Counted from the stretch's first letter, positions 52,183 through 61,750 are shown. The stretch: 64,000 bases of DNA from Frateuria edaphi (GCF_021117405.1 NZ_CP088251.1:1240001-1304000); one strand, 5' to 3'. Numbers and translations are program-made. Notes: generated by a model from the letters alone, not told the origin.

Positions 52183-55100
52183 TCAGGCGGGGCGTCGGGC
52201 ACCTAGCTGGACGAGGACCTCCTGCGCAGCGCGGATGCGTTCGGTGGCGCCGGGAAGATCCAGCGTGATCCTGAGCTTGTCCTGGCCGTCGAGTTTGTAG
52301 ACGCGCGGCTGGCTCTGGATCAGGCGGATGATGGCCATCGGTTCGATGTCGGGTTTGTCGCGGAAGGTGATGCGGCCGCCGTTGGCGCCGAGGTCGAGTT
52401 TGCGGATGCCCAGCGGGGTGGCCATCAGCTTCAGGCTGGACAGCGCGAACAGGGTCTTGGTCGGTTCGGGCAGCAGACCGAAGCGGTCGATCATTTCCAC
52501 CTGCAGGTCGCGCAGGCCGTCCTCGTTCTTCGCGCTGGCGATGCGCTTGTAGAGGGTCAGGCGCGTGTGCACGTCGGGCAGGTAGTCGTCGGGGATCAGC
52601 GCGGGCAGGTGCAGTTCGACTTCCGTCTCGTGCTCGGAGGAGAGGTCGAAGTCGGGCACCTTGCCGCTCTTCAGTGCGCGCACGGCGCGATCGAGCAGTT
52701 CGGTGTAGAGGCCGAAGCCGATTTCCTGGATCTGGCCGGATTGCTCCTCGCCAAGCAGTTCGCCGGCCCCGCGGATCTCCAGGTCGTGGGTTGCCAGGGT
52801 GAAACCTGCGCCAAGCTCTTCCAGTGAGGCGAGCGCTTCCAGGCGCTTTTCGGCGTCGGCGGTGATCGCCTTGCGGTCGGGCACGATGAGGTAGGCGTAG
52901 GCGCGGTGGTGCGAGCGGCCGACACGGCCACGCAGCTGGTGCAACTGGGCCAGGCCGAAGCGGTCGGCGCGGTTGATGATGATCGTGTTGGCCGTCGGGA
53001 TGTCGATGCCGGTCTCAATGATGGTGGTGCACACCAGCACGTTGAAGCGCTGGCGGTGAAAATCGGCCATGACGCGTTCGAGCTCGCGCTCGGGCATCTG
53101 GCCATGGGCGATGCCGATACGCGCGTCGGGGATGAGTTCCTGAAGCTCGCGCGCGGTGCGCTCGATCGACTCGACCTCGTTGTGCAGGAAGTACACCTGG
53201 CCGCCACGCGAGAGCTCGCGCTGGAACGCTTCGCGGATGGTGGCCGGGTCCCACACGCTGATGAAGGTGCGCACGGCCATGCGGTGCGCGGGCGGGGTGG
53301 TGATGAGCGAGAGATCGCGCAGGCCGGCCATCGCCATGTTGAGCGTGCGCGGGATCGGCGTGGCGGTCATGGTGAGCAGGTCGACCTCGGCGCGCAGCTT
53401 TTTCAGCTGCTCCTTCTGGCGCACGCCGAAGCGCTGTTCCTCGTCGACGATCACCAGGCCCAGGTTCTTGAACTTGATGTCCGGCTGCAGCAGCTTGTGG
53501 GTGCCCACGATCACGTCGATCTGGCCGTCGGCCAGCCGCTTGAGGGCGTCGTTGACTTCCTTGGGCGACTTGAAGCGCGAGAGTACGTCGACCTTCACCG
53601 GCCAGTCGGCGAAGCGGTCGGCGAAGTTGCGGTAGTGCTGCTGGGCGAGCAGGGTGGTCGGCACCAGCACGGCCACCTGCTTGCCGGCGGTGGCAGCGGC
53701 GAAGGCGGCGCGCAGCGCGACCTCGGTCTTGCCGAAGCCGACGTCGCCGCAGATCACGCGGTCCATCGCGCGCGGTGCGGCGAGATCCACGAGCACGGCA
53801 TCGATGGCGTGCTCCTGGTCGGGCGTTTCCTCGAACGGGAAGCTCGTGCCGAATTCCTCGACCATGCCGCGGTCGATGTTGATCGACTCGCCGCCACGCG
53901 CTTCGCGCTGGGCATAGATGGCCAGAAGCTCCGCGGCGACGTCGCGGACTTTTTCGGCTGCCTTCTTGCGTGCGCGTTCCCACGCGTCCCCGCCGAGCGA
54001 GTGCAACGGCGCCAGTTCCGGCGCGGTGCCGGAGTAGCGGCTGACCAGGCCCAACTGCGCGACCGGTACGTAGAGCTTGTCGCCCTTGGCGTACTCGATG
54101 ACCAGGAACTCGCCTTCCATGCCCCCGAGTTCCATCGACACCAGGCCCTGGTAGCGGCCCACGCCATGGTCGACGTGCACGATCGGCGCGCCGACGGAAA
54201 GCTCGGTCAGGTCGCGGATGATCGCGTCCGGATCGCGCGTGGCACCGCGGCGGCGCTTGCGGTCGGAGCGCACGCGCTCGCCGTAGAGTTCGCGCTCGGT
54301 GAGCACGGCGATGGCCGGCTGCTTGAGTGCGAAACCCTGTTCGAGCGGCGCGACGCTGATCGCCAGTCGCGTGGCCGTCGTCGCGAGGAAGCCGTTCCAG
54401 CCATCCACCGCGTCGGGCCTGAGGCCGGCGGCGGCCAGTGTTTCGGCGAGCGCCTGGCGCCTGCCGGCCGAGTCCGCCGCGATCAGCACGCGGCCGGAGT
54501 AGCTTTCGAGGAAGTGGTGCAGCGGGGTGCCCGGCTCCTCGCCCTTGCGGTTGAGTGGCACCTCGGGTGCGGGCAGCGTGCCCGAGTCGACGGCGTGCTC
54601 GTGGCCGGAGGGGACTACCTCCACGCGCAGGCGCCGGTTGAGCTGCTCGCGCAGTTGTTCGGGCGAGAGGTAAAGCTCCGGCGGCGGCAGCACCGGGCGC
54701 TCGATGTCGTGCGCACGCTGGTCGTACCGCTCGGCGGTGTTGGTCCAGAACTGGTCGGAGGCCTCGGTGGCGCCTTCGCCCAGCACGAAAAGGGCGCCGT
54801 CGCCGAGATAGTCGAACAACGTGGCGGTCTGCTTGAAAAAGAGCGGCAGGTAGTACTCGATGCCGCCGGGCGTCACGCCTTCCTTCATGTCCTGGTAGAG
54901 CGGGCAGCGGCGGATGTCGATCGGGAAGCGCTCGCGCAGGGCGGCGCGGAAGTCCTTGGCCGCATCCTCGGTGAGCGGGAATTCGCGCGCGGGCAGCAAC
55001 TCGACCCTGTCGACCGGTTGCTGCGAGCGCTGGGTTTCCGGATCGAAGCTGCGGATCGAGTCGACCTCGTCGTCGAACAGCTCGATGCGGTAGGGCTCGG

Positions 55101-55638
55101 CGGTGCCCATCGGGAAGATATCGATCAACGCGCCGCGCACGGCGTAATCGCCCGGTTCGGCCACCTGCGGCACGTAGCGGTAGCCTGCGGCTTCCAGGCG
55201 TCGCTGTTCGGCCGCCAGGTCGAGCTTCTGGCCCTTGGAGACGACCAGGCCCGCGCCGGTGATGTGCGAGCGCGGTGCGATGCGCTGCATCAGCGTGGCC
55301 ACTGGCACCACCAATACGCCGCGGGTGACGGCCGGCAGGCGGTAGAGCGTGGCGATGCGCTGGGAGACGATCTCCGGGTGCGGGCTGAAGACGTCATAGG
55401 GCAGCGTTTCCCAGTCAGGGAAATGCAGCACGGGCAGGTCGCCGGCGAACAGGCGCAGCTCGTCTTCCAGCGCCGAGGCCCGCTGGGTGTCTCGCGTCAC
55501 CGCCACCAGCAGGCCGGCGTGGTCGCGCGCCGCTTCGGCGATCAGCAGGGCGCGCGAGGAACCGTGGGGCGGAGTCCAGAAGCGGCGCTGCTTGGGGGTG
55601 GTGGGCAGGGGCGGGTGGGGAATCGGGGGCATGGGCAT
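52183..55638 (-). CDS. mfd: Transcription-repair coupling factor Mfd
   Basis: Mfd releases RNA polymerase stalled at DNA damage and recruits UvrA. The 1151-residue protein is full length. It has an N-terminal UvrB-like domain with degenerate ATPase (..WETLPYDVFSPHPEIVSQRIATLYRL near 75), the polymerase-interaction domain (APIVHVDHGVGRYQGLVSME near 480), helicase domain with Walker A GDVGFGKTEVAL (about 640), DEEQ box IVDEEQRFGVRQKE (about 740), TMTATPIPRTL and the RGRVGRS motif VI, and the C-terminal TRCF domain (..LPEPTKTLFALSSLKLMA). Housekeeping gene bordering the integron. Alternative ATG two codons in. Confidence 0.96.
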   Translation of the reverse strand: MPMPPIPHPPLPTTPKQRRFWTPPHGSSRALLIAEAARDHAGLLVAVTRDTQRASALEDELRLFAGDLPVLHFPDWETLPYDVFSPHPEIVSQRIATLYRLPAVTRGVLVVPVATLMQRIAPRSHITGAGLVVSKGQKLDLAAEQRRLEAAGYRYVPQVAEPGDYAVRGALIDIFPMGTAEPYRIELFDDEVDSIRSFDPETQRSQQPVDRVELLPAREFPLTEDAAKDFRAALRERFPIDIRRCPLYQDMKEGVTPGGIEYYLPLFFKQTATLFDYLGDGALFVLGEGATEASDQFWTNTAERYDQRAHDIERPVLPPPELYLSPEQLREQLNRRLRVEVVPSGHEHAVDSGTLPAPEVPLNRKGEEPGTPLHHFLESYSGRVLIAADSAGRRQALAETLAAAGLRPDAVDGWNGFLATTATRLAISVAPLEQGFALKQPAIAVLTERELYGERVRSDRKRRRGATRDPDAIIRDLTELSVGAPIVHVDHGVGRYQGLVSMELGGMEGEFLVIEYAKGDKLYVPVAQLGLVSRYSGTAPELAPLHSLGGDAWERARKKAAEKVRDVAAELLAIYAQREARGGESINIDRGMVEEFGTSFPFEETPDQEHAIDAVLVDLAAPRAMDRVICGDVGFGKTEVALRAAFAAATAGKQVAVLVPTTLLAQQHYRNFADRFADWPVKVDVLSRFKSPKEVNDALKRLADGQIDVIVGTHKLLQPDIKFKNLGLVIVDEEQRFGVRQKEQLKKLRAEVDLLTMTATPIPRTLNMAMAGLRDLSLITTPPAHRMAVRTFISVWDPATIREAFQRELSRGGQVYFLHNEVESIERTARELQELIPDARIGIAHGQMPERELERVMADFHRQRFNVLVCTTIIETGIDIPTANTIIINRADRFGLAQLHQLRGRVGRSHHRAYAYLIVPDRKAITADAEKRLEALASLEELGAGFTLATHDLEIRGAGELLGEEQSGQIQEIGFGLYTELLDRAVRALKSGKVPDFDLSSEHETEVELHLPALIPDDYLPDVHTRLTLYKRIASAKNEDGLRDLQVEMIDRFGLLPEPTKTLFALSSLKLMATPLGIRKLDLGANGGRITFRDKPDIEPMAIIRLIQSQPRVYKLDGQDKLRITLDLPGATERIRAAQEVLVQLGARRPA

Positions 55639-55720
55639 GCTTGTCGCGCCGGGAAATCGCGGCGGAAAGCAGGGGAGTTTAGCGCGACGGTCGTGGCTGC
55701 CGTGCAGGCGGCGCGCGGCC

Positions 55721-55742
55721 GTCGCAGGAGCCCGCCTGTGGA
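55721..55742 (-). repeat. GCAGGAGCCCGCCTGTG repeat copy
   Basis: Single copy of the dispersed element between mfd and the GNAT gene; same type as at 594-665 and 41196-41282. Confidence 0.5.
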
Positions 55743-55812
55743 CGATGCTCTTTGCGTCGGATGGACTAGGTTCCTGCAGGGCCGTTGAACGACTCGTTGC
55801 AGCCGGCGTCGT

Positions 55813-56427
55813 TCAGAGGCGCAAGGTGATCTGCGCGACGCCGGGCTCGTCCGGCACCATGCGCGAGGTGAAACCCAGTTCGCTGCACAGGCGCAGCATC
55901 GGGCGGTTCTCCACCAGGACATAGCCCCAGATTTCGGTCAGTCCGCGCTCGCGGCAGGTGGCGACCAGGCGACGCATCAGCTCGGCGCCCAGGCCCAGGC
56001 GCGTCCATTCGCGCTCGACCAGCACGGAGAATTCGGCAGTGTCGGCGGCCACGTCGATGAATACGCGGCCCACGCCACGCAACTCCGCTGGCGACACGCC
56101 GTCGTCGACCAGCACGAAAGCCGCTTCGGTTTCCGGATCGATGTGACACAGCCGCTGCGCCATCGGTTCGGGAAGCTCGGTCAAGCTGTGCAGGAAGCGC
56201 CGGCGGATGTCCTCGGCTGGCAGACGCGTGAAGCATCGGCGCAGCGCCGCGACGTCGCCCGGTTCGATCGGCCGCACCTGCAACAGACGGCCGTCGCGTG
56301 TGGCGACAGGTTCGCCGGTGCTCGGCAGGGCCTCGGAGCGGGCGAAGCGCTGGTTGCTGCGCGGAGGCAGTGGCGTGCTGCGGGTGGGGCTGGAGAAGTC
56401 GATGGCGGGCTGGATAGTCATGTCCAT
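55813..56427 (-). CDS. GNAT-family N-acetyltransferase
   Basis: 204 residues. After a Ser/Pro-rich N-terminus of about 45 residues, the acetyltransferase fold is seen: LLQVRPIEPGDVAALRRCF (about 48), and the acetyl-CoA loop EFSVLVEREWTRLGLGAELMRRLVATCRERGL (about 130-162) in the R/QxxGxG/A arrangement. The C-terminal strand contains YVLVENRPMLRLCSELGF. Related proteins fused to other domains are protein acetyltransferases; the target here is unknown. Start 56427 or the ATG at 56421. Confidence 0.8.
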   Translation of the reverse strand: MDMTIQPAIDFSSPTRSTPLPPRSNQRFARSEALPSTGEPVATRDGRLLQVRPIEPGDVAALRRCFTRLPAEDIRRRFLHSLTELPEPMAQRLCHIDPETEAAFVLVDDGVSPAELRGVGRVFIDVAADTAEFSVLVEREWTRLGLGAELMRRLVATCRERGLTEIWGYVLVENRPMLRLCSELGFTSRMVPDEPGVAQITLRL

Positions 56428-56604
56428 ACTGTAGCGTATTTTTGCGCTGCAGCATGCGTGCGCAGCGCCAAGTGGGCGCTGTTATCCGCGACCCGATGCG
56501 CAGCTGGCGTGAACAGGCAGGCGGGTGCCTGAGCGCGACTTGCGGCGTTGCGGCAGGGAAGGCAGCGGCGATGCGGAGCGCAACCTGTGCGGAACGCGCG
56601 CGGT

Positions 56605-56634
56605 CCGCGATCGCGCACAGGTGCGCTCCTGCAG
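56605..56634. repeat. GGAGCGCACCTGTGCGCGATCGCGG repeat copy
   Basis: Best-conserved copy of the dispersed element in the window, reading CTGCAGGAGCGCACCTGTGC.. on the minus strand, just downstream of the phoH-like stop. Confidence 0.6.
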
Positions 56635-56666
56635 GTGGAGCGGCGGGCCGGTGAGCCCGCCCTGGA

Positions 56667-58046
56667 TCAAAGCGCTTCGGAGGCGAAGTCGGCCAGCCGC
56701 GAGCGCTCGCCACGCCTGAGCGTGATGTGCGCCGAGTGCTCCCAGTTCTTGAAGCGGTCCACCGCGTAGGTCAGGCCCGAGGTGGTCTCGGTGAGGTAGG
56801 GCGTGTCGATCTGCTCGACGTTGCCAAGGCAGACGATCTTGGTACCGGGGCCGGCACGGGTGATCAGCGTCTTCATCTGCTTGGGCGTGAGGTTCTGTGC
56901 CTCGTCGATGATCAGGTAACGCGACAGGAACGTGCGCCCGCGCATGAAGTTGAGCGAGCGGATCTTGATGCGCGAGGCGAGCAGGTCGTTGGTGGCCTGG
57001 CGTCCCCACGAACCGCCTTCCTCGGGATTGGCGAGCACCTCGAGGTTGTCGGTGAGCGCGCCCATCCACGGCGTCATCTTTTCTTCCTCGGTGCCGGGCA
57101 GGAAGCCGATGTCCTCGCCGACCGAGACGGTGGCGCGCGTCATGATGATCTCGCGGTAGCGCTGCTGGTCCATGACTTGCGCAAGTCCGGCGGCGAGCGC
57201 CAGCAGCGTCTTGCCGGTACCGGCGGTGCCGAGCAGGGTGACGAAGTCGACGTCGGGGTCCATCAGCACATTGAGGGCGAAGTTCTGTTCGCGGTTGCGT
57301 GCGGCGATGCCCCACACGCTATGGCTGGGATGGCTGTGGTCGTCCAGCAGCACCAGCGTGGCCTGCTGCTCGTCCACGTGAAGCACGCGCAGCTCGACGC
57401 TGTTTTCGCCGGGCAGGAACAGGCACTGGTTGGGATGCCAGTCCTCGTCCTCGCGGCGGTCGACCTTGTAGAACGTCCGGCCGCGCTCGGACCAGGATTG
57501 CACCTCCGGATGACGGTCCCAGAAATCCTCCGGGAGTCCGGTCGAACCGGTGTAGAGCAGTGCGAAATCGTCCAGCGCGCGGTCGTTCTCGTAGTCCTCT
57601 GCATCGATGCCGTAGATCTTGGCCTTGATGCGCAGGTTGATGTCCTTGGTGACCAGGATCACCTGGCGGTCCGGATGCTGGTCGCGCAGCTCGATCACCG
57701 CCGAGAGGATCAGGTTGTCCGCCTTGCCGTGCCCGGCGGTCGCGCGCTGCTGGAAGTACAGCTTGCCTACCGCGCCGCCGCGCTTGAGATTCACGCCTTC
57801 GGGATTGGACAGCTCCAGCCCGTTGCTGATGCCGTGCCCGTTGCCGCGCACGATGAGCTCGTTGAGGAAGCGGCTTACCTGACGACCGTTGCGCGAGACT
57901 TCCGAGGCACCCTTCTTCTTTTCGTCCAGTTCCTCCAGCACGGTCATGGGAATGAACACGTCGTGTTCCTCGAAGCGGAACAGCGAGGTGGGGTCGTGCA
58001 ACAGCACATTGGTGTCGAGTGCGTAGATTCGCTTGCTTCCGGTCAT
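56667..58046 (-). CDS. PIN-PhoH fusion ATPase (PhoH2 type)
   Basis: 459 residues. N-terminal PIN nuclease domain (KRIYALDTNVLLHDPTSLF at 5-23, RNGRQVSRFLNEL, ..VILVTKDINLRIKA near 135) is fused to a PhoH-type ATPase with Walker A GTAGTGKTLLALAAG (about 273), Walker B ..YLIIDEAQNLTPKQMKTL (about 372) and GLGNVEQIDTPYLTE-like sensor residues. PhoH2 proteins unwind and cut RNA. ATG 58046 is preceded by GAGG and starts the PIN domain; the open frame upstream is not conserved. Followed (leftward) by a dispersed repeat. Confidence 0.92.
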   Translation of the reverse strand: MTGSKRIYALDTNVLLHDPTSLFRFEEHDVFIPMTVLEELDEKKKGASEVSRNGRQVSRFLNELIVRGNGHGISNGLELSNPEGVNLKRGGAVGKLYFQQRATAGHGKADNLILSAVIELRDQHPDRQVILVTKDINLRIKAKIYGIDAEDYENDRALDDFALLYTGSTGLPEDFWDRHPEVQSWSERGRTFYKVDRREDEDWHPNQCLFLPGENSVELRVLHVDEQQATLVLLDDHSHPSHSVWGIAARNREQNFALNVLMDPDVDFVTLLGTAGTGKTLLALAAGLAQVMDQQRYREIIMTRATVSVGEDIGFLPGTEEEKMTPWMGALTDNLEVLANPEEGGSWGRQATNDLLASRIKIRSLNFMRGRTFLSRYLIIDEAQNLTPKQMKTLITRAGPGTKIVCLGNVEQIDTPYLTETTSGLTYAVDRFKNWEHSAHITLRRGERSRLADFASEAL

Positions 58047-58167
58047 GCGGAAGAGGCCTCGCTTCTGGTCGGACCAAAGAAAAGCGGCCTGGACCGAAGG
58101 GTCGCAGGCCGCCGGATGGCACGGCTCGCCGCCGTGCAAAGGGAGTGCTGGGAAACGAAGGGATGCT

Positions 58168-58629
58168 TCACTTGGTTGGGATGGCGTCCAGTACGGCCTG
58201 GGCATGGCCCGGGACTTTTACGCCGCGCCACTCCTGCGCGAGATGGCCCTTGGGGTCGATCAGAAACGTGCTGCGCACGATCCCCAGGTGGGTCTTGCCG
58301 TAGAGCATCTTCTCGTGGATCACGTCGAAGGCCTTGCACCAGGTTTCGTCGGTGTCGGCGATCAGCGGAAAGGGCAGGGCCTGCTTGTCGGCAAAGTTCG
58401 CATGCGAGGTGACCGAGTCACGCGAGACGCCGACGATCTCGGCATTGCGCTTGCGGAAGTCGTCGTAGAGGTCCCGGAAATCCTGCGCCTCGGTGGTGCA
58501 GCCGGGGGTGGAGTCCTTGGGATAGAAGTAGATCACCACCCAGCGGCCGTTGAGTTCGGAAAGTTCCAACTCGATGTCGTCGCCAGTGGTGCCGATCAGA
58601 GGGGGAATCGGTTTGCCGATTTCGGGCAT
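58168..58629 (-). CDS. bcp: Thiol peroxidase of the BCP/PrxQ family
   Basis: 153 residues. Reduces hydroperoxides through the peroxidatic C44 in KDSTPGCTTEAQDFRD. The second cysteine of E. coli BCP, five residues later, is absent; another cysteine lies in DETWCKAFD near 105, so resolving chemistry may differ. Start MPEIGKPIP at 58629 matches the family. Stands between phoH-like and gcvR, all on the minus strand. Confidence 0.92.
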   Translation of the reverse strand: MPEIGKPIPPLIGTTGDDIELELSELNGRWVVIYFYPKDSTPGCTTEAQDFRDLYDDFRKRNAEIVGVSRDSVTSHANFADKQALPFPLIADTDETWCKAFDVIHEKMLYGKTHLGIVRSTFLIDPKGHLAQEWRGVKVPGHAQAVLDAIPTK

Positions 58630-58892
58630 GGGGTCTCCGCGAGGTCGGTCGAAGTACAGGCGCGCCGTGCGCCTTCGAGCGAAGACTAGCGCGCTCGCGG
58701 TGGCATGCAACAGGGTTGCCGGCGGCGCCGACTCGCGCGATGCTTGGGGCTTGCCGCGCCGACAGGGTTGCGCGCGATGGCGAGCCCCTGCGGGCGCCCT
58801 TGGCGTAACGGCATAGGATTCGACAGTCGCGTGCACGGCGGTCGCGTCGGCGGGAGTTCCCCGGACCGCCCGCCCGCACTTCGGTGGCGCAG

Positions 58893-59450
58893 CTAGAACT
58901 TGACCGGATCCATGATCGCGTCGAGGTTGAGTCCATCGCACAGTTCCAGGAAATCGTCGCGCAAGGTGGCGAGATGGATCTGCGAGGGAATGCCGATGGT
59001 GATCTGCGCCTGGAACATCTGGGCGCCGGTCTGCATCGCCTGGTAGCGCATCGAGCTCAGCTGCTCGACGCGGATGTCGTGGCGACTGAAGAACTCCACC
59101 ACTTTTACCAGGATGCCGGGGCGGTCGGCGGCCACCACTTCCACCAGGTAAGGCAGCAGCGATGCGTTCTGTTCGCGCGGACTGGTGCGGTAATGCGACA
59201 GGCGCAGCTCCTCGTCGCGGCCGAGCTTGGCCAGCGCCGTTTCCAGTTTCGCGATGGCGTCCCACGCACCGGCGGCAAGCATCAGCAGCGAGGTGTCGCT
59301 GCCGATGGTCGACACGCGCGCGTCAGCCAGGCTGCAGCCGGCGTCGGCAATGCGCTTGGTCAGCGTAAGCAGGGGCGTGCGCGACGCCGGGGTGAGCGCG
59401 TGGATCAGCAGCTGGTTGTCGTTGCCGGCGCGCGCAGAGGGACGGTTCAA
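58893..59450 (-). CDS. gcvR: Glycine cleavage system regulator GcvR-like (two ACT domains)
   Basis: 185 residues with two ACT modules: residues about 13-85 (LLIHALTPASRTPLLTLTKRIADAGCSL) and about 100-175 (YLVEVVAADRPGILVKVVEFFSRHDIRVEQLSS). In E. coli GcvR binds glycine and antagonises GcvA. The gene is divergent from dapA, the arrangement known in many gammaproteobacteria. No gcvA homologue is in the window. Confidence 0.85.
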   Translation of the reverse strand: MNRPSARAGNDNQLLIHALTPASRTPLLTLTKRIADAGCSLADARVSTIGSDTSLLMLAAGAWDAIAKLETALAKLGRDEELRLSHYRTSPREQNASLLPYLVEVVAADRPGILVKVVEFFSRHDIRVEQLSSMRYQAMQTGAQMFQAQITIGIPSQIHLATLRDDFLELCDGLNLDAIMDPVKF

Positions 59451-59676
59451 GGAAGGCTACCTATGGGATCCCGCAGGGCGGCCTGCGGGCTCCAATGAGC
59501 TTACCCGCGATGCTCCGGACAAGTCCACGGAAGCCTGTTCGGTCCGGTGCGGGATGCCCTTCGCGGGTGATGCTTCCATTTCGACGCACCCGGGTGGGGA
59601 TGGCTCCCGTGCGGCCTTCCACTGGATGCAGGCCGCCAGTAACATCCTCCGCTTGCCTTTCGGCCGGGAACGAGTC

Positions 59677-60570
59677 TTGGACATTCGTGGAAGCATCTGC
59701 GCGCTGGTGACACCGTTTGGCGCCGATGGCTCGCTCGACCTGGCGGCCTTCGGGCGGCTGCTCGACTACCAGCTCGCCGGAGGCACGCAGGCGGTGGTGG
59801 TCGCCGGGTCCACCGGCGAAGCGCACATGCTCGAGCATGACGAGTTCGACCGCCTGCTTGCCTTTGCGGTCGAGCGCGTCGCCGGCCGCGTGCCGGTGAT
59901 TGCCGGCACGGGCGAGGCAGGCACCGCGCGCACCCTGGCGCAGACCCGCCGCGCCGCTTCGCTGGGCGCCGACGCGGCGCTCGTGGTCGCGCCCTACTAC
60001 GTGCGCCCGACCCAGGAAGGTCTGCGCCGGCACTTCCTGGAGGTTGCGGAGCACGGCGGTCTGCCGGTGCTGCTATACAACGTGCCCACTCGCACCGCCT
60101 GCGACCTGTTGCCGGAAACCGTCGCGCGGCTGCGCGACCACCCGGCCATCCTCGGCATCAAGGAGGCGGTCGCCAGCGAGGAACGCATCCACGCGCTTGC
60201 GGAACTTGCGCGCGCGGATTTCGTCTACCTGTCCGGCGACGACGGCACGGCGGGCAAGGCCATGCTGGCTGGCGCGGCCGGTACCGTTTCGGTGGCAGTC
60301 AACCTGGTGCCGCAGGCGTTCCGCACGTTGTGCGATGCGGCCACGGCGGGCGACCGCGAAGCGGCCGGACGCGCGCACGACCGGCTCGATCCGCTGGTGC
60401 AGGCGCTCAACTGCGCGCCCAATCCGATCGCGGTGAAGGCCATGCTGCCTGCGCTGGGGCTCGGTTCGGCCCGGCCCCGGCTGCCGCTGGTGGAACTGGC
60501 CGACGGTCCGGACCGCAAGCGCCTGCACGAAGCACTGGCTGCTCTGGCATCCTTGGTGGCCGACGCCTGA
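59677..60570 (+). CDS. dapA: 4-hydroxy-tetrahydrodipicolinate synthase
   Basis: DapA condenses pyruvate with aspartate semialdehyde in lysine and peptidoglycan synthesis. The 297-residue protein starts with TTG at 59677 (MDIRGSICALVTPFGADGS), matching the family N-terminus; an ATG at 59626 would add 17 residues. Signatures are STGEAHML (about 46), IAGTGEAGTARTL, YYVRPTQEGLRRHF and the Schiff-base lysine in ILGIKEAVASEERI (about 158); YNVPTRTACDLLP gives the conserved Tyr. It precedes bamC by 43 bp, as in E. coli. Confidence 0.9.
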   Translation: MDIRGSICALVTPFGADGSLDLAAFGRLLDYQLAGGTQAVVVAGSTGEAHMLEHDEFDRLLAFAVERVAGRVPVIAGTGEAGTARTLAQTRRAASLGADAALVVAPYYVRPTQEGLRRHFLEVAEHGGLPVLLYNVPTRTACDLLPETVARLRDHPAILGIKEAVASEERIHALAELARADFVYLSGDDGTAGKAMLAGAAGTVSVAVNLVPQAFRTLCDAATAGDREAAGRAHDRLDPLVQALNCAPNPIAVKAMLPALGLGSARPRLPLVELADGPDRKRLHEALAALASLVADA

Positions 60571-60613
60571 TCTTCCGGCGGCCGCTCGATTCCTTTTTTT
60601 CGGAAAACTCTCC

Positions 60614-61192
60614 ATGAAGAAAACCTCGCTCGTCGTCACCCTGCCGGTCCTGGTCCTGGGCGGCCTGCTGCTTTCCGGTTGCGGCATGCTCCGCTCGCAC
60701 AAGGCCTGGGAAACCGCGCGCCAGGAGGCCCCGCTGGAAATCCCGCCGGACCTGGACACGCCGCCGGCGAGCGATGCGCTGGTGATCCCGCCGCCGGGTG
60801 CGAACAATCCGACCGCCGCGGGCGTCACGGCTGACGTGGGCGGCGTAGGCGGCACGATCGCCGACGGCTTCGTGCTGGCCGACAGCGCGGACAACACCTA
60901 CCGCCGGGTCGGCGAGGTGCTGGGCGACGTGGGCGAGGTCACCGCGAAGGACGATGCCGCGCACACGTACACCGTCAACGTGACCGCTGCGCCGGCCAAG
61001 AAGCGCGGTTTCTTCAGCCGCCTGTTCCATCGCGACGGGAAGGGCGACGCCGCCACCGCCGGCAAGGCCGCCCGCCAGGTGCAGGTGAGCATTACCGCGA
61101 GCGGCGATGCCGCCAGCGAAGTGCGTGCCCAGGGCCAGGCCGCTGCGGTGGCCAGGGTGGTCGATACGCTGAAGGCGAAGCTCGGCGGCTGA
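60614..61192 (+). CDS. bamC: BamC-like outer-membrane assembly lipoprotein (short form)
   Basis: 192 residues. Lipobox LLLSGC at about 18-23, then the BamC-type unstructured region PLEIPPDLDTPP that contacts BamD, and one C-terminal alpha/beta domain (DNTYRRVGEVLGDVGEVTAKDDAAHTYTV ... ). E. coli BamC has about 344 residues and two such domains; here only one is present, as in other Xanthomonadales. Its position behind dapA supports the call. A strong terminator follows. Confidence 0.82.
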   Translation: MKKTSLVVTLPVLVLGGLLLSGCGMLRSHKAWETARQEAPLEIPPDLDTPPASDALVIPPPGANNPTAAGVTADVGGVGGTIADGFVLADSADNTYRRVGEVLGDVGEVTAKDDAAHTYTVNVTAAPAKKRGFFSRLFHRDGKGDAATAGKAARQVQVSITASGDAASEVRAQGQAAAVARVVDTLKAKLGG

Positions 61193-61218
61193 TCGCCAGT
61201 TCATCCGTTCCGAGTCGG

Positions 61219-61246
61219 ACGCCGCCTTCGGGCGGCGTTCGCTTTT
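61219..61246 (+). terminator. Intrinsic terminator after bamC
   Basis: ACGCCGCC, TTCG loop, GGCGGCGT, then TCGCTTTT: an eight-base-pair GC stem followed by T residues, 26 bp after the stop codon. Confidence 0.85.
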
Positions 61247-61377
61247 GGGGCTCCGGCAAGCCCTGCGACTTCGGCACGGCGCGCCTACACGGGCGAACGG
61301 GATCGGGGTGGTCGGGGCGGAGTCCGTTCGTGGCGGTCTAGTCCGGCGGGCGAAGTCGAAACGCCCACCACCTCCCG

Positions 61378-61406
61378 GAAACAAAAACGCCGCCCGAAGG
61401 CGGCGT
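61378..61406 (-). terminator. Intrinsic terminator after fdxA
   Basis: On the minus strand the stem ACGCCGCC/GGCGGCGT is followed by TTTTGTTT, 20 bp past the ferredoxin stop. The stem is the same sequence as in the bamC terminator. Confidence 0.85.
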
Positions 61407-61426
61407 CTGCGTGAACTGGCGTTGGC

Positions 61427-61750
61427 TCAGCGCTCCAGCAGCTTGAGCTTGTCCGGCTTGCTTTCCCACTCCTTGGCGTCGGCAAGACCATCCTTGCGCT
61501 CGGTGATCACCGGCCAGTCCCGCGACAGCTCGGCATTGATCGCCACGAACTGCTCCTGACCGGCGGGCACGTCGTCCTCCGGGTAGATCGCGTTGATCGG
61601 ACACTCCGGCTCGCACAAGGTGCAGTCGATGCACTCGTCCGGATTGATCACCAGGAAGTTCGGACCTTCATGGAAGGCATCGACCGGGCAGACCTCGACG
61701 CAATCGGTGTACTTGCACTTGATGCAGTTGTCGGTGACGACAAAGGTCAT
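61427..61750 (-). CDS. fdxA: 7Fe ferredoxin FdxA
   Basis: 107 residues. Cysteines C9, C12, C17 and C21 in the first cluster region ([20 protein letters not shown]) and C40, C43, C46 and C50 in the second ([18 protein letters not shown]) follow the Azotobacter-type [3Fe-4S][4Fe-4S] pattern. The C-terminal helix extension is typical of FdxA. It transfers electrons in the cytoplasm; partner unknown. Confidence 0.93.
   Translation of the reverse strand: MTFVVTDNCIKCKYTDCVEVCPVDAFHEGPNFLVINPDECIDCTLCEPECPINAIYPEDDVPAGQEQFVAINAELSRDWPVITERKDGLADAKEWESKPDKLKLLER

Noticed and set aside
52906-55788. 960-codon open frame on the plus strand
   Set aside because: Antisense to mfd; no recognisable domain, biased composition.
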